Assembly (NCBI RefSeq): GCF_014647835.1
Contig: NZ_BMPY01000003.1
Location: 124,001-188,000 of the forward strand
Origin: Microbispora rosea subsp. aerata
GTDB lineage: Bacteria > Actinomycetota > Actinomycetes > Streptosporangiales > Streptosporangiaceae
DNA length: 64,000 nucleotides
Direction of reading: 5' to 3'
Shown piece after piece: positions 49,756 through 56,713 of this stretch. Position numbers and translations under genes: made by a program. The first letter of the stretch is position 1; each line of letters begins with the position of its first letter. The notes under the pieces were generated by a model, which was not told where the DNA came from, did no database searches, and saw only the letters and a program-made list of their open reading frames with translations.

Positions 49756-50757
49756 ATGGCGAAGCGTCCGACCATTCACGACGTCGCGGCGGCGGCGGGC
49801 GTCTCCCGGGGCACCGTCTCCCGGGTGCTCAACGACGACCGGTATGTGAGCCCGGCCGCCCACGCCGCCGTCCGCCGGGCCATCGCCGAGACCGGCTACA
49901 TCGTCAACCGCAACGCCCGCAGCCTGGTCACCCAGCGGAGCGGGTCCGTGGTCATGGTGCTGTCGGAGCCGCACGAGAAGGTCTTCGAAGACCCCAACTA
50001 CAGCACCACCATCCGTACGGCGACCAGACGGCTCGGCGATCGGGACGTCTCCCTGGTCATCATGCTGGCCGGGGACGACGGCGACCGCGAGCGCGTCGTG
50101 CGCTACCTGCGCGGCGGCCACGCCGACGGCGTGCTGCTGATGTCCACGCACGCGGGCGACCCGCTGGTGGACGAGCTGGAGTCGATGCGCATCCCGGCGG
50201 TCGCCTGCGGCGCCGTCATCGGCAAGGAGAACGTGATCCCCTACGCGGCGGCCGACGACCGCGAGGGCGCCCGGCAGATGACCCGCTACCTCGTCGAGCG
50301 GGGCCGCAGGAAGATCGCCACGATCACCGGCCCGATGGACACCCCGGGCGGCATCCAGCGCCTGGAGGGCTTCGCCGACGTGCTCGGCAGGAAGGCGTCC
50401 AAGAAGCTGATCGAGCACGGTGACTGGACCCAGCTCAGCGGCGAGAGCGCGATGGCGCGGCTGCTCGAACGCACCCCCGACCTCGACGCGGTCTTCGTCG
50501 CCTCCGACCTGATGGCGGCCGGCGCGCTGTCCACGCTGCGCGCCGCCGGACGCCGGGTGCCCGACGACGTGGCCGTGGGCGGCTTCGACGACTCGTCGGT
50601 CGCCGCCACCACCCATCCGCCGCTCACCACGATCCGCCAGCCGCTCGCCGAGGTCGCCGAGGCGACGGTGCGGCTGCTGCTCGCGCTCATCGACGGAGCC
50701 GGGCCGGTGGAGCCGGTCATCCTGCCCACCCGCCTGGTCGTCAGGGAGTCCGCCTGA
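49756..50757 (+). CDS. LacI-family regulator of the galactan locus
   Basis: A 333-residue repressor with the helix-turn-helix 'TIHDVAAAAGVSRGTVSRVLND' and a sugar-binding core ('GGFDDSSVAATTHPPLTTIRQP' near the end). It lies 49 bp after the importer genes and is followed by a hairpin. By position it should bind the TGTGAACG operators between GH42 and the importer and so control both directions. Galactose or a galacto-oligosaccharide is the likely inducer. The 'DDRYVSPAA' turn after the helix-turn-helix is normal for the family. Confidence 0.9.
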   Translation: MAKRPTIHDVAAAAGVSRGTVSRVLNDDRYVSPAAHAAVRRAIAETGYIVNRNARSLVTQRSGSVVMVLSEPHEKVFEDPNYSTTIRTATRRLGDRDVSLVIMLAGDDGDRERVVRYLRGGHADGVLLMSTHAGDPLVDELESMRIPAVACGAVIGKENVIPYAAADDREGARQMTRYLVERGRRKIATITGPMDTPGGIQRLEGFADVLGRKASKKLIEHGDWTQLSGESAMARLLERTPDLDAVFVASDLMAAGALSTLRAAGRRVPDDVAVGGFDDSSVAATTHPPLTTIRQPLAEVAEATVRLLLALIDGAGPVEPVILPTRLVVRESA

Positions 50758-50775
50758 ACCTCCCGGGAGGCGATG

Positions 50776-50812
50776 TCACACACTGAGGGCGTGCCCCGTC
50801 CTCAGTGTGTGA
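50776..50812. terminator. 13-bp perfect hairpin after the LacI gene
   Basis: TCACACACTGAGG and CCTCAGTGTGTGA form a perfect 13-bp stem with an 11-base loop, starting 19 bp after the LacI stop. It is most likely a terminator. An operator role for the following sigma-factor gene cannot be excluded. Confidence 0.6.
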
Positions 50813-50829
50813 AAGACCATGGAAGCACG

Positions 50830-51717
50830 GTGACCGGCCCGGACGCCGGGTTTCAGGCGCTGCGGCCCCGGCTGCTCGGCGTCGCCTACAGCCTGCTCGG
50901 CAGCCTCGACGAGGCCGAGGACGTGGTGCAGGACGCCTGGCTGCGGCTGCGCGCCGCCAAGGCCGGGGAGGACGGCGACGAGATCGCAGACGTGACCGGC
51001 TGGCTGGTGGTCACGGTCTCCCGGCTCGCCCTCGACGTGCTGCGCTCGGCGCGGCACCGCAGGGAGGAGTACGTGGGGCCGTGGCTGCCCGAGCCCGTCC
51101 TCACGGCGGCCGCGCCCGACCCCGCCGAACGGGTGACCCTGGACGAGTCGATGAGCATGGCCATGCTCGTCGTGCTGGAGTCGCTCAGCCCGGCCGAGCG
51201 TACGGCCTTCGTGCTGCACGACGTGTTCGGCCTGACGTTCGCGGAGGTGGGCGCGGCGGTCGGGCGCAGCCCTGCGGCCTGCCGGCAGCTCGCCGCCCGG
51301 GCGCGGGCGCACGTCGCGTCCCGCGCGCCCCGGTTCGACGTGGACCCGTCCGAGCACCGGCGGGTGGTGGACGCCTTCGCCCGGGCGTGCCTCGGCGACG
51401 ACATCGACGCGCTGCTCGCGCTGCTCGATCCGGACGTCGTGCTGCGCAGCGACGGCGGCGGCCGGGTGCGCGCCGGGCGGCGGCCGGTTCGCGGCGCGGC
51501 CAAGGTGGCCAGGCTGCTGTTCGGCATCCGCCGGTTCGGCTCGCACCGGCTGGTCCCCGCCACCGTGAACGGCTGGCCGGGCCTGCTGCGCTACCGGGAC
51601 GGGCGGCTGGCCGCCGTGATCGGGCTCACCGTCGCAGGCGGCCGGGTCACCGCCGTCGACATGGTCCTCAATCCGGACAAGCTCGCCCGCGTGACGCGGG
51701 CCGAGGAGACGAGGTGA
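50830..51717 (+). CDS. ECF41-family sigma factor with SnoaL-like C-terminal domain (SigJ-like)
   Basis: I prefer GTG 50830 (GGAAG upstream), giving 295 residues. Starting at 50773 would put the N-terminus inside a hairpin. Sigma region 2 ('LLGVAYSLLGSLDEAEDVVQDAWLRLR') and region 4 ('LSPAERTAFVLHDVFGLTFAEVGAAVGRSPAACRQ', read in parts) are clear. The ECF41 hallmarks are all present: 'GPWLPEP' in the linker, 'SDGGGR' in the SnoaL-like extension and 'NPDKL' at the end. ECF41 sigma factors use this extension instead of a classical anti-sigma factor. It overlaps or abuts the AhpD-like gene, the usual partner type for the group. Confidence 0.9.
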   Translation: MTGPDAGFQALRPRLLGVAYSLLGSLDEAEDVVQDAWLRLRAAKAGEDGDEIADVTGWLVVTVSRLALDVLRSARHRREEYVGPWLPEPVLTAAAPDPAERVTLDESMSMAMLVVLESLSPAERTAFVLHDVFGLTFAEVGAAVGRSPAACRQLAARARAHVASRAPRFDVDPSEHRRVVDAFARACLGDDIDALLALLDPDVVLRSDGGGRVRAGRRPVRGAAKVARLLFGIRRFGSHRLVPATVNGWPGLLRYRDGRLAAVIGLTVAGGRVTAVDMVLNPDKLARVTRAEETR

Positions 51718-51722
51718 CCACG

Positions 51723-52172
51723 ATGACCACGAGGATCGATGTCCGCAGGCTGGCCCCCGAGGCGTACCGGGCCATGCTCGGCGTGGAGCGCTTCCTGCAC
51801 GGGTGCGACGTGCCGCACGCCACCCTGGAGCTGGTGAAGATCCGCGTCAGCCAGATCAACGGGTGCTCCTTCTGCCTGGACATGCACGCGCGGGAGGCGA
51901 AGAAGGCCGGGGAGAGCGACGAGCGGCTGTGGTCGGTGGCCGCGTGGCGGGAGGCGCGGTGCTACACCGACGCCGAGCGGGCCGCGCTCGCGCTCGCCGA
52001 GGCGGCGACCCGTATCGCCGACCGGCCCGACCCGGTGCCGGACGACATCTGGGCCGAGGCGACGCGGCACTACTCGCAGGAGCAGCTCGCCGCGCTGACC
52101 GTGGCCATCGCGCAGATCAACGCGTGGACCCGGATCAACGTGGTGAGCCGGAAGGTCCCCGGCTCCTTGTGA
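51723..52172 (+). CDS. carboxymuconolactone decarboxylase/AhpD-like protein
   Basis: 149 residues from ATG 51723 (GAGGTG upstream). GTG 51714, which overlaps the sigma-factor stop by GTGA, is the alternative. The redox motif 'NGCSFCLDMHAREA' has Cys48, Cys51 and His55, as in AhpD alkylhydroperoxidase proteins. 'NAWTRINVVSRKVPG' closes the protein in the usual way. It is the common partner of ECF41 sigma factors and probably a target of the sigma factor. The likely role is thiol- or peroxide-linked reduction in the cytoplasm; the substrate is unknown. Confidence 0.88.
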   Translation: MTTRIDVRRLAPEAYRAMLGVERFLHGCDVPHATLELVKIRVSQINGCSFCLDMHAREAKKAGESDERLWSVAAWREARCYTDAERAALALAEAATRIADRPDPVPDDIWAEATRHYSQEQLAALTVAIAQINAWTRINVVSRKVPGSL

Positions 52173-52239
52173 GCGAAAAGGGGAAGACGGCGGCAGGCGG
52201 GGCGAATAGTCTGCCTACGTGATGGAAGGAGGAAGGGCC

Positions 52240-52335
52240 ATGAGACGCACCAGGATCCGCAAGACGCGCCGAATCCGCCGTCCCGCCGCCGATCTCGACC
52301 TGCGCACCCCCTCCGGCCGGCCGCTTCCGTACTGA
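52240..52335 (+). CDS. 31-residue basic peptide
   Basis: A very short frame with an excellent ribosome binding site (AAGGAGGAAGG). The N-terminal half is strongly basic ('MRRTRIRKTRRIRRP') and the second half reads 'AADLDLRTPSGRPLPY'. An in-frame ATG at 52222 would add six residues but lies before the ribosome binding site. I do not recognise a family. The strong translation signal in front of so short a frame argues that it is real. Confidence 0.45.
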   Translation: MRRTRIRKTRRIRRPAADLDLRTPSGRPLPY

Positions 52336-52433
52336 GACCCTCGTGACACCGGAGGCTTTACGTCCGTTTTACTGGGCTTCCGGTATCTATTCCGGATAGG
52401 TCACGGAACCATCACGGTCGGGGGGTAACAAAC

Positions 52434-52619
52434 ATGGTCACGGTGGTGCCGTCGCTCGCCGAAGTCCAGTCGCTTGCCAAAGTGAGGGACATCAGGACCG
52501 CGCTGCGGCGCAGGCCCAGGCGGGACGGAAAAGACAGGAAGATCGTCGACTTCAGCGCCTACACCGGCGGAAACGTCATCCGGTTCCCGAGGACGTCCGG
52601 CCCGACGTCCGTCGCCTGA
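52434..52619 (+). CDS. 61-residue small protein
   Basis: The ATG at 52434 follows GGGGGGTAACAAAC, a fair ribosome binding site. The sequence is 'MVTVVPSLAEVQSLAKVRDI', a basic centre ('RRRPRRDGKDRK'), and the end 'VDFSAYTGGNVIRFPRTSGP'. It has no signal peptide or cysteine. A 98-bp gap with the repeated word TTCCGG separates it from the 31-residue peptide, and a hairpin follows 27 bp after its stop. The family is unknown. Confidence 0.5.
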   Translation: MVTVVPSLAEVQSLAKVRDIRTALRRRPRRDGKDRKIVDFSAYTGGNVIRFPRTSGPTSVA

Positions 52620-52646
52620 GCCGGTTCTCTCCGCAACGATCCACGA

Positions 52647-52683
52647 GACGGCCCGCCCGGCATTCCCCGCCGGCCGGGCCGTC
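52647..52683 (+). terminator. hairpin terminator after the 61-residue gene
   Basis: A 15-bp stem (GACGGCCCGCCCGGC / GCCGGCCGGGCCGTC) with one mismatch and a 7-base loop. It marks the end of the rightward transcription unit. Confidence 0.65.
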
Positions 52684-52832
52684 GGCCGCGCTGGTTGGAC
52701 TCGCCTGACGATCCTCGCGATCCCGCTCGCCGAGGCAGGCATACCGTAATCGGCACCGAGTGCCGCCGGGCACATCGTCGTCACCGTCCGGCCGTTTATC
52801 GCGGCCGGCACGTGGACCCGTTGCCGGGGCCA

Positions 52833-52870
52833 CGTCTGCCCGGGAAGCCCGTGGGCTTCCCGGGCAGACG
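52833..52870 (-). terminator. 18-bp perfect hairpin after the leftward ECF41 operon
   Basis: CGTCTGCCCGGGAAGCCC and its exact complement face each other across two bases, starting six bases past the stop of the membrane-protein gene. It is the longest perfect stem in the window and very probably a terminator. Confidence 0.75.
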
Positions 52871-52875
52871 CGCTT

Positions 52876-53271
52876 CTACAGGACCGCGAATGCGACCACC
52901 ACCTGCAGGATCAGCGTCACGGTCTGGCCGGCCGCGTCCAAAGCGGTGAGGCCGTGGAGATGGCCAAGGTGGAACACCAGATGCGGCAGTGCGTACAGCA
53001 GGTATCCGGCTACGACGGTACGGCGCAGCACGGGCTCCAACCTGACGGCGGCGACGGCCAGCATGAGGCCCATCCCGAGGTTGAGCCCGCCGAGGTCGCG
53101 CAGCAGGTGCTCGTTGTACTCCGGCAGCATCGCCACCCAGGGATGCCCCGGCAGCGGGAAGTCGTCGTAGAACGAGCGGGGCGCGAGCAGCTGCCACAGC
53201 CCGACGACGGCCTCGGTGAGCGCGAGGGACCACAGCCCGACTCGCCGCCAGAGGCGAACCCGCGCGCTCAC
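52876..53271 (-). CDS. small four-helix membrane protein (DoxX/DUF-like)
   Basis: 131 residues, starting at a GTG that overlaps the stop of the NmrA-like gene by GTGA. Four hydrophobic segments (about 12-28, 62-78, 86-102 and 112-130) are separated by short loops, with 'PEYNEHLLRDLGGLNLG' between the first two. The pattern is that of small actinomycete membrane proteins found next to ECF41 genes. It is the last of three coupled genes (sigma, NmrA-like, this one). The function is unknown. Confidence 0.7.
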   Translation of the reverse strand: MSARVRLWRRVGLWSLALTEAVVGLWQLLAPRSFYDDFPLPGHPWVAMLPEYNEHLLRDLGGLNLGMGLMLAVAAVRLEPVLRRTVVAGYLLYALPHLVFHLGHLHGLTALDAAGQTVTLILQVVVAFAVL

Positions 53272-54065
53272 GCGGCACCGTAACCGGAGACGAGGCGTGC
53301 CGGGTCGACCCGGCCGGCGAGGAACTCGCCGAACGTGCGCACGCCGGTCGCGTGGCCGGGCGCGAGGTGGACGCCCTGCCGGAAGGCCGCCGCCGTCTTC
53401 CCCGGCACCCGTACGCTCACCAGGGGCCGGCGGCGTCCGGCGGCCGAGAGGTAGGCCCGCACGAGGTCGCGCGCCGGCAGGATCTCCGGGCCGCCCATGT
53501 CGGGAACCCGTCCGGCCGGGGCGGCCGACGCCAGCTCGACCAGCCGCTCGGCGACCTCGGACGTGTCGACCGGCTGCATGCGCCACCCGGCGGGCACGGG
53601 CACGACGGGCAGCCGGGCCAGCGACTGGGCCAGGAACAGCGCGAAGTCGTGGAACTGCGTGGTACGCAGGATCGTGTACGGCAGGCCGGACGCCGCCACG
53701 ACCCGCTCGGCCTCGTACTTCGCCCGGTAGTAGAAGTACGGATGCCGGTCCACGCCGACGATGGAGATGAAGACGAGATGGCCCGCCCCCGCCGCCCGGG
53801 CGGCTTGTGTCAGCCGGCGCGTGCCCTCGACGTCGCCCTTGGGACGCCGGAAGTCGCTGGCGAGATGGACGACCGTGGAGACGCCGTCCACGGCCCGCTC
53901 CAGGCCCGCGCCCGTGGTCAGGTCGCCCCGCACCGGCGCGTACGGCGTGCCGGGGCGTGGCGAGCGGGACAGGACGCGCACGTCGGCGCCGGTCTCCAGG
54001 AGCCTGCCGACGACGAGGCGGCCCAGGGTGCCGGTGCCGCCGGTGACAAGGATGGAATCGCTCAT
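53268..54065 (-). CDS. NmrA-like NAD(P)-binding protein (atypical SDR)
   Basis: A 265-residue Rossmann protein with the dinucleotide motif 'VTGGTGTLGRLVV' near residues 7-19 and 'HLVFISIVGVDRHPYFYYRAKYEAE' (read in parts). The latter is the modified active region of NmrA/TMR-like short-chain dehydrogenases (Tyr-x3-Lys kept as YRAKY). It starts four bases after the sigma-factor stop. NAD(P)-binding epimerase-like proteins are standard partners of ECF41 sigma factors. It is either an oxidoreductase or a redox-sensing regulator. Confidence 0.85.
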   Translation of the reverse strand: MSDSILVTGGTGTLGRLVVGRLLETGADVRVLSRSPRPGTPYAPVRGDLTTGAGLERAVDGVSTVVHLASDFRRPKGDVEGTRRLTQAARAAGAGHLVFISIVGVDRHPYFYYRAKYEAERVVAASGLPYTILRTTQFHDFALFLAQSLARLPVVPVPAGWRMQPVDTSEVAERLVELASAAPAGRVPDMGGPEILPARDLVRAYLSAAGRRRPLVSVRVPGKTAAAFRQGVHLAPGHATGVRTFGEFLAGRVDPARLVSGYGAA

Positions 54066-54069
54066 ACCG

Positions 54070-54963
54070 CTATGAACCGGCGACGTCCTCCCGATGTGAC
54101 AACTGTCCCGCGAGATAAGCGAGCTTGTCCGGGTTGACGACGAAGCGCAGACCGTGGACGCGCTCCCCGTCGCTTTCCACGACGAGCACGCTGACCAGTC
54201 CGCCGCCGAGGAAGGCCAGCACGGCGGGCTCCCCGTTGACCTCGGCGAAACCGAGGCGGGCCCCCATCCTCGCGGCCCGCGCGACCAGGCCCGCCAGGTA
54301 GCGGCTCACCTTGGCGGCCCCCATCACCGGGCGCAGGGCCGAGCTCGCCCTGCCGCCGCCGTCGGACCAGGCCACGACGTCGGCCGCGAGCACGCTCTCC
54401 AGCCCGGCCAGGTCGCCGTTCTCGGCGGCCCGCAGGAAGCGCTCCACGATTCGGCGGCGGGCCTGCGCGGGGGCGTCGAACCGCCGCCGCTCCCCCACGC
54501 GCAGCCGCGCCCGGCGGTGCAGTTGCCGGCAGTTCGCCTCGGACAGACCGAGCACGTCGGCGATGTCGCGGTAGCCGTACGCGAAGGCCTCGCGCAGGAC
54601 GAAGACGGCGCGCTCGGCCGGGGTGAGCCGTTCGAGCAGGACGAGGAAGGCCATCGAGATCGAGTCGCGCTGCTCGGCCGTCTCCAGCGGCTCGTCGGTC
54701 AGGACCGGCTCGGGCAGCCAGGGGCCGGGATACTCCTCCCGCAGCGACCGGGCGGACGTCAGCCGGTTGAGGCAGATGTTGGTGAGGACTTTCGCCAGCC
54801 ACGCGCCGGGCGCGGCGATCGCCGCCCGATCGGCGGCGTTCCACCGCAGATAGGTGTCCTGCACGGCGTCCTCGGCCTCGGTGGCGGAGCCGAGCAGCCG
54901 GTAGGCGAGCCCGAAAAGCCGGGCACGGTGAGCGCCGAACTCCTCCCCCGGATCGTCTGTCAC
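54070..54963 (-). CDS. second ECF41-family sigma factor
   Basis: 297 residues from GTG 54963; GTG 54972 is possible, and neither has a strong ribosome binding site. Region 2 ('LFGLAYRLLGSATEAEDAVQDTYLRW') and region 4 ('LTPAERAVFVLREAFAYGYRDIADVLGLSEANCRQ', read in parts) are complete. The group hallmarks 'GPWLPEP', 'WSDGGGR' and 'NPDKL' are all present, with the SnoaL-like extension between them. It heads a three-gene leftward operon with an NmrA-like protein and a membrane protein. Two ECF41 genes only 2.4 kb apart, with different partners, are unusual. Confidence 0.9.
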   Translation of the reverse strand: MTDDPGEEFGAHRARLFGLAYRLLGSATEAEDAVQDTYLRWNAADRAAIAAPGAWLAKVLTNICLNRLTSARSLREEYPGPWLPEPVLTDEPLETAEQRDSISMAFLVLLERLTPAERAVFVLREAFAYGYRDIADVLGLSEANCRQLHRRARLRVGERRRFDAPAQARRRIVERFLRAAENGDLAGLESVLAADVVAWSDGGGRASSALRPVMGAAKVSRYLAGLVARAARMGARLGFAEVNGEPAVLAFLGGGLVSVLVVESDGERVHGLRFVVNPDKLAYLAGQLSHREDVAGS

Positions 54964-55005
54964 ATCCGCCACTTTATTGACGACCCGATGCGGCAGGATG
55001 GAGCG

Positions 55006-55440
55006 GTGACGCCTTCCCCAGCGGTCGTCCGGCCGGACCGGGACCTCCTCGAGGAAATCCTGGACGAGCTGGACATCGAGCACACGATAGACACAGAGGG
55101 CGACCTGGCGATCTCCACCGCCCACCTCACGATCTACTTCCTGTTCGGCAAGGAAGGAGATCTGTTCACCGTACGCAGCTTCTACGACAGGCAGTTCTCG
55201 GTGGACGACAAGCCGACGCTGCTCACGGCGCTCAACGAGTGGAACGCCGACACGATGTGGCCGAAGGTGTACGCGTTCACCCAGGACAACGGCCTGATCC
55301 GGGTCGTCGGCGACTCCCAGGTCTACATCGGAGCCGGGGTGACCAGGGAGCACCTGACCACGATGGTGGCCCACTGGGTCAGGTTTTCGATCAAGTTCTA
55401 TCGCTGGATCACCGACCGGCTCGCCTACGAGACCGACTGA
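55006..55440 (+). CDS. YbjN-domain protein
   Basis: 144 residues from GTG 55006, which has AGGAtgGAG upstream; ATG 54988 would lack one. The fold is read from 'LLEEILDELDIEH', 'DLAISTAHLTIYFLF', 'LLTALNEWNADTMWPKVYAF' and 'GVTREHLTTMVAHWVRFSIKF' (in parts), which match the YbjN/type III-chaperone-like family. Such proteins are thought to steady other proteins, and some affect stress and motility in other bacteria. It is divergent from the second ECF41 gene, sharing a short promoter region. Confidence 0.75.
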   Translation: MTPSPAVVRPDRDLLEEILDELDIEHTIDTEGDLAISTAHLTIYFLFGKEGDLFTVRSFYDRQFSVDDKPTLLTALNEWNADTMWPKVYAFTQDNGLIRVVGDSQVYIGAGVTREHLTTMVAHWVRFSIKFYRWITDRLAYETD

Positions 55441-55593
55441 TCGGGCCGGCGGCGAGGTCGCGCAGCGGGGCGAGCACGCCGGGGCCGCCGACCCGCACTC
55501 GGGCGGAGGACGGCTGCCGGACTTCGCGCACGGCCGTTCGCCTGGCCTGATCGCGCGCGAGCCACTTCGCCACGGCCTGCCTCGCCGGGGAAC

Positions 55594-55653
55594 GCATGAC
55601 GCGAGCCGCTCCACTACGGCTGCGTCGGCGCGGAGCGCATGACGCGAGCCGCT
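55594..55653. repeat. 17-bp direct repeat in the gap after the YbjN gene
   Basis: GCATGACGCGAGCCGCT occurs at 55594-55610 and again at 55637-55653, a 43-bp period. The 275-bp gap 55441-55715 holds no ORF that I can support; the repeat may be the trace of a decayed gene. Confidence 0.4.
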
Positions 55654-55715
55654 TCGCCGGGAGGACTGGCACCGGCCGGACGGGTGCTCCCGCCTGGCCG
55701 CCCGGAACAGACCCG

Positions 55716-56342
55716 TCAGCCCTGGGCGAGGGCCTCGCGCAGCTCGGCGATGGTAAGACGGGGGCCGTAGGCGGGCTTGTCCCGCTGGAAGCGCCGTCCC
55801 TCGGCGAGCGGGCCCGCGTCGACCACGTCGAAGCCGAAGGAGTCGATCAGCTCGGCGACCGCCTTCTTGGCCGCGTCGTCGTCGCCGGCGATGGGCAGCG
55901 CCCGCCTGCCTTCCGTGCCGGCGGGCTGCCCCTGCTCGGCGAGGTGGGCGTAGTAAATCGTGTTGAACGCCTTCACGACCCGCGAGCCCGGCAGGTGCGC
56001 CGCGAGCAGCTCGCTGTCGGTGGTCTCGCCCGCGTCGAGCTCCGGGAAGCGGCCGTCCCGTTCGAAGTAGTAGTTGTTCGTGTCGATCACGATCTTGCCG
56101 TCCAGTGGCTCGACCGGCACCTCGCGGTAGCGGCCGAAGGGGATCGTGACGACCACGATGTCGCCCGCCGCCGCGGCCCCGGCGGCGGTGGCCGCACGCG
56201 CGGCGGGGCCCAGCCGGGCCACGAGTTCGGAGAGCGTTCCCGGCCCGCGCGAGTTGCTCAGCACCACCGAGTGCCCGGCGTCGACCGCCAGCTTCGCGAG
56301 GGTGCCGCCGATCTTTCCGCTGCCGATGAATCCGATGACCAT
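55716..56342 (-). CDS. NADPH-dependent F420 reductase-like / NADP-binding oxidoreductase
   Basis: A 208-residue Rossmann protein starting 'VIGFIGSGKIGG' (GxGxxG motif at residues 7-12), with 'LSNSRGP' as the NADP-phosphate-binding loop. 'TIPFGRY', 'VIDTNNYYFERDG' and 'VVKAFNTIYYAHL' are blocks of the F420-dependent NADP reductase (NPD/ProC-like) group. It may shuttle hydride between NADPH and F420, or be a related imine or ketone reductase. It is a single gene. F420 chemistry is common in these organisms, but cofactor use is inferred. Confidence 0.78.
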   Translation of the reverse strand: MVIGFIGSGKIGGTLAKLAVDAGHSVVLSNSRGPGTLSELVARLGPAARAATAAGAAAAGDIVVVTIPFGRYREVPVEPLDGKIVIDTNNYYFERDGRFPELDAGETTDSELLAAHLPGSRVVKAFNTIYYAHLAEQGQPAGTEGRRALPIAGDDDAAKKAVAELIDSFGFDVVDAGPLAEGRRFQRDKPAYGPRLTIAELREALAQG

Positions 56343-56580
56343 GCTGCGGCAACACGCCCGCCTCCGGTCTCATTCCCCGGCGGGTCTGTCCTCCGCCGCC
56401 GGTGGGCTCCGCCCGATGTTCCCGACGGCGCCCATCCCCCGGCGTACGTGTCCTTCGGGGCGAGGACGAACCCGTTCCGGGAGTGCCCGGTCGAGCCTCC
56501 CGGGCGGGCTCGGTCTCGGCGGCCGGGGCGGACCGTGCCTCATCGTGGGTGGACTCCCCCGACGAGGCCCGCGCTCCACC

Positions 56581-56610
56581 GCCACGGCCACGGCCACGGC
56601 CACGGCCACG
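56581..56610. repeat. five tandem copies of GCCACG
   Basis: An uninterrupted 30-bp run of the hexamer GCCACG, followed by the palindromic GACGACGGTCGTGGTC. A hexamer keeps any reading frame; no gene is apparent. Confidence 0.8.
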
Positions 56611-56652
56611 ACGACGGTCGTGGTCACAGCCTTGGCGCGGTCTGAGGAAACA

Positions 56653-56686
56653 CGCAGGGGGCCGGCGCGCTGGCCGGCCCCCTGCG
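56653..56686 (-). terminator. nrdJ terminator
   Basis: A perfect 14-bp stem (CGCAGGGGGCCGGC / GCCGGCCCCCTGCG) with a 6-base loop, 27 bp after the nrdJ stop, followed on the minus strand by TGTTTCCTC. Confidence 0.8.
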
Positions 56687-56713
56687 TTCACGGGGCGCTT
56701 GCGGGCTGACGCG

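Larger units (their letters stand above)
56343..56713. other. 371-bp gap with tandem hexamers and a terminator
   Basis: Apart from five exact GCCACG units and the nrdJ terminator I see nothing that looks coding. Frames here are short, arginine-rich and lack ribosome binding sites. Confidence 0.4.

Noticed and set aside
50773-50830. Upstream start for the first ECF41 gene
   Set aside because: It would place the coding start in a perfect 13-bp hairpin and add 19 residues that do not belong to the sigma fold; GTG 50830 has a ribosome binding site.
55441-55715. Possible small gene in the gap between the YbjN and reductase genes
   Set aside because: Frames are Arg-rich and broken, and a 17-bp direct repeat cuts across them; nothing beyond the repeat can be supported.
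56370-56627. Possible 85-residue ORF on the minus strand with a Val/Ala run
   Set aside because: The run is only the translation of the GCCACG hexamer repeat; there is no ribosome binding site and no other sign of coding.
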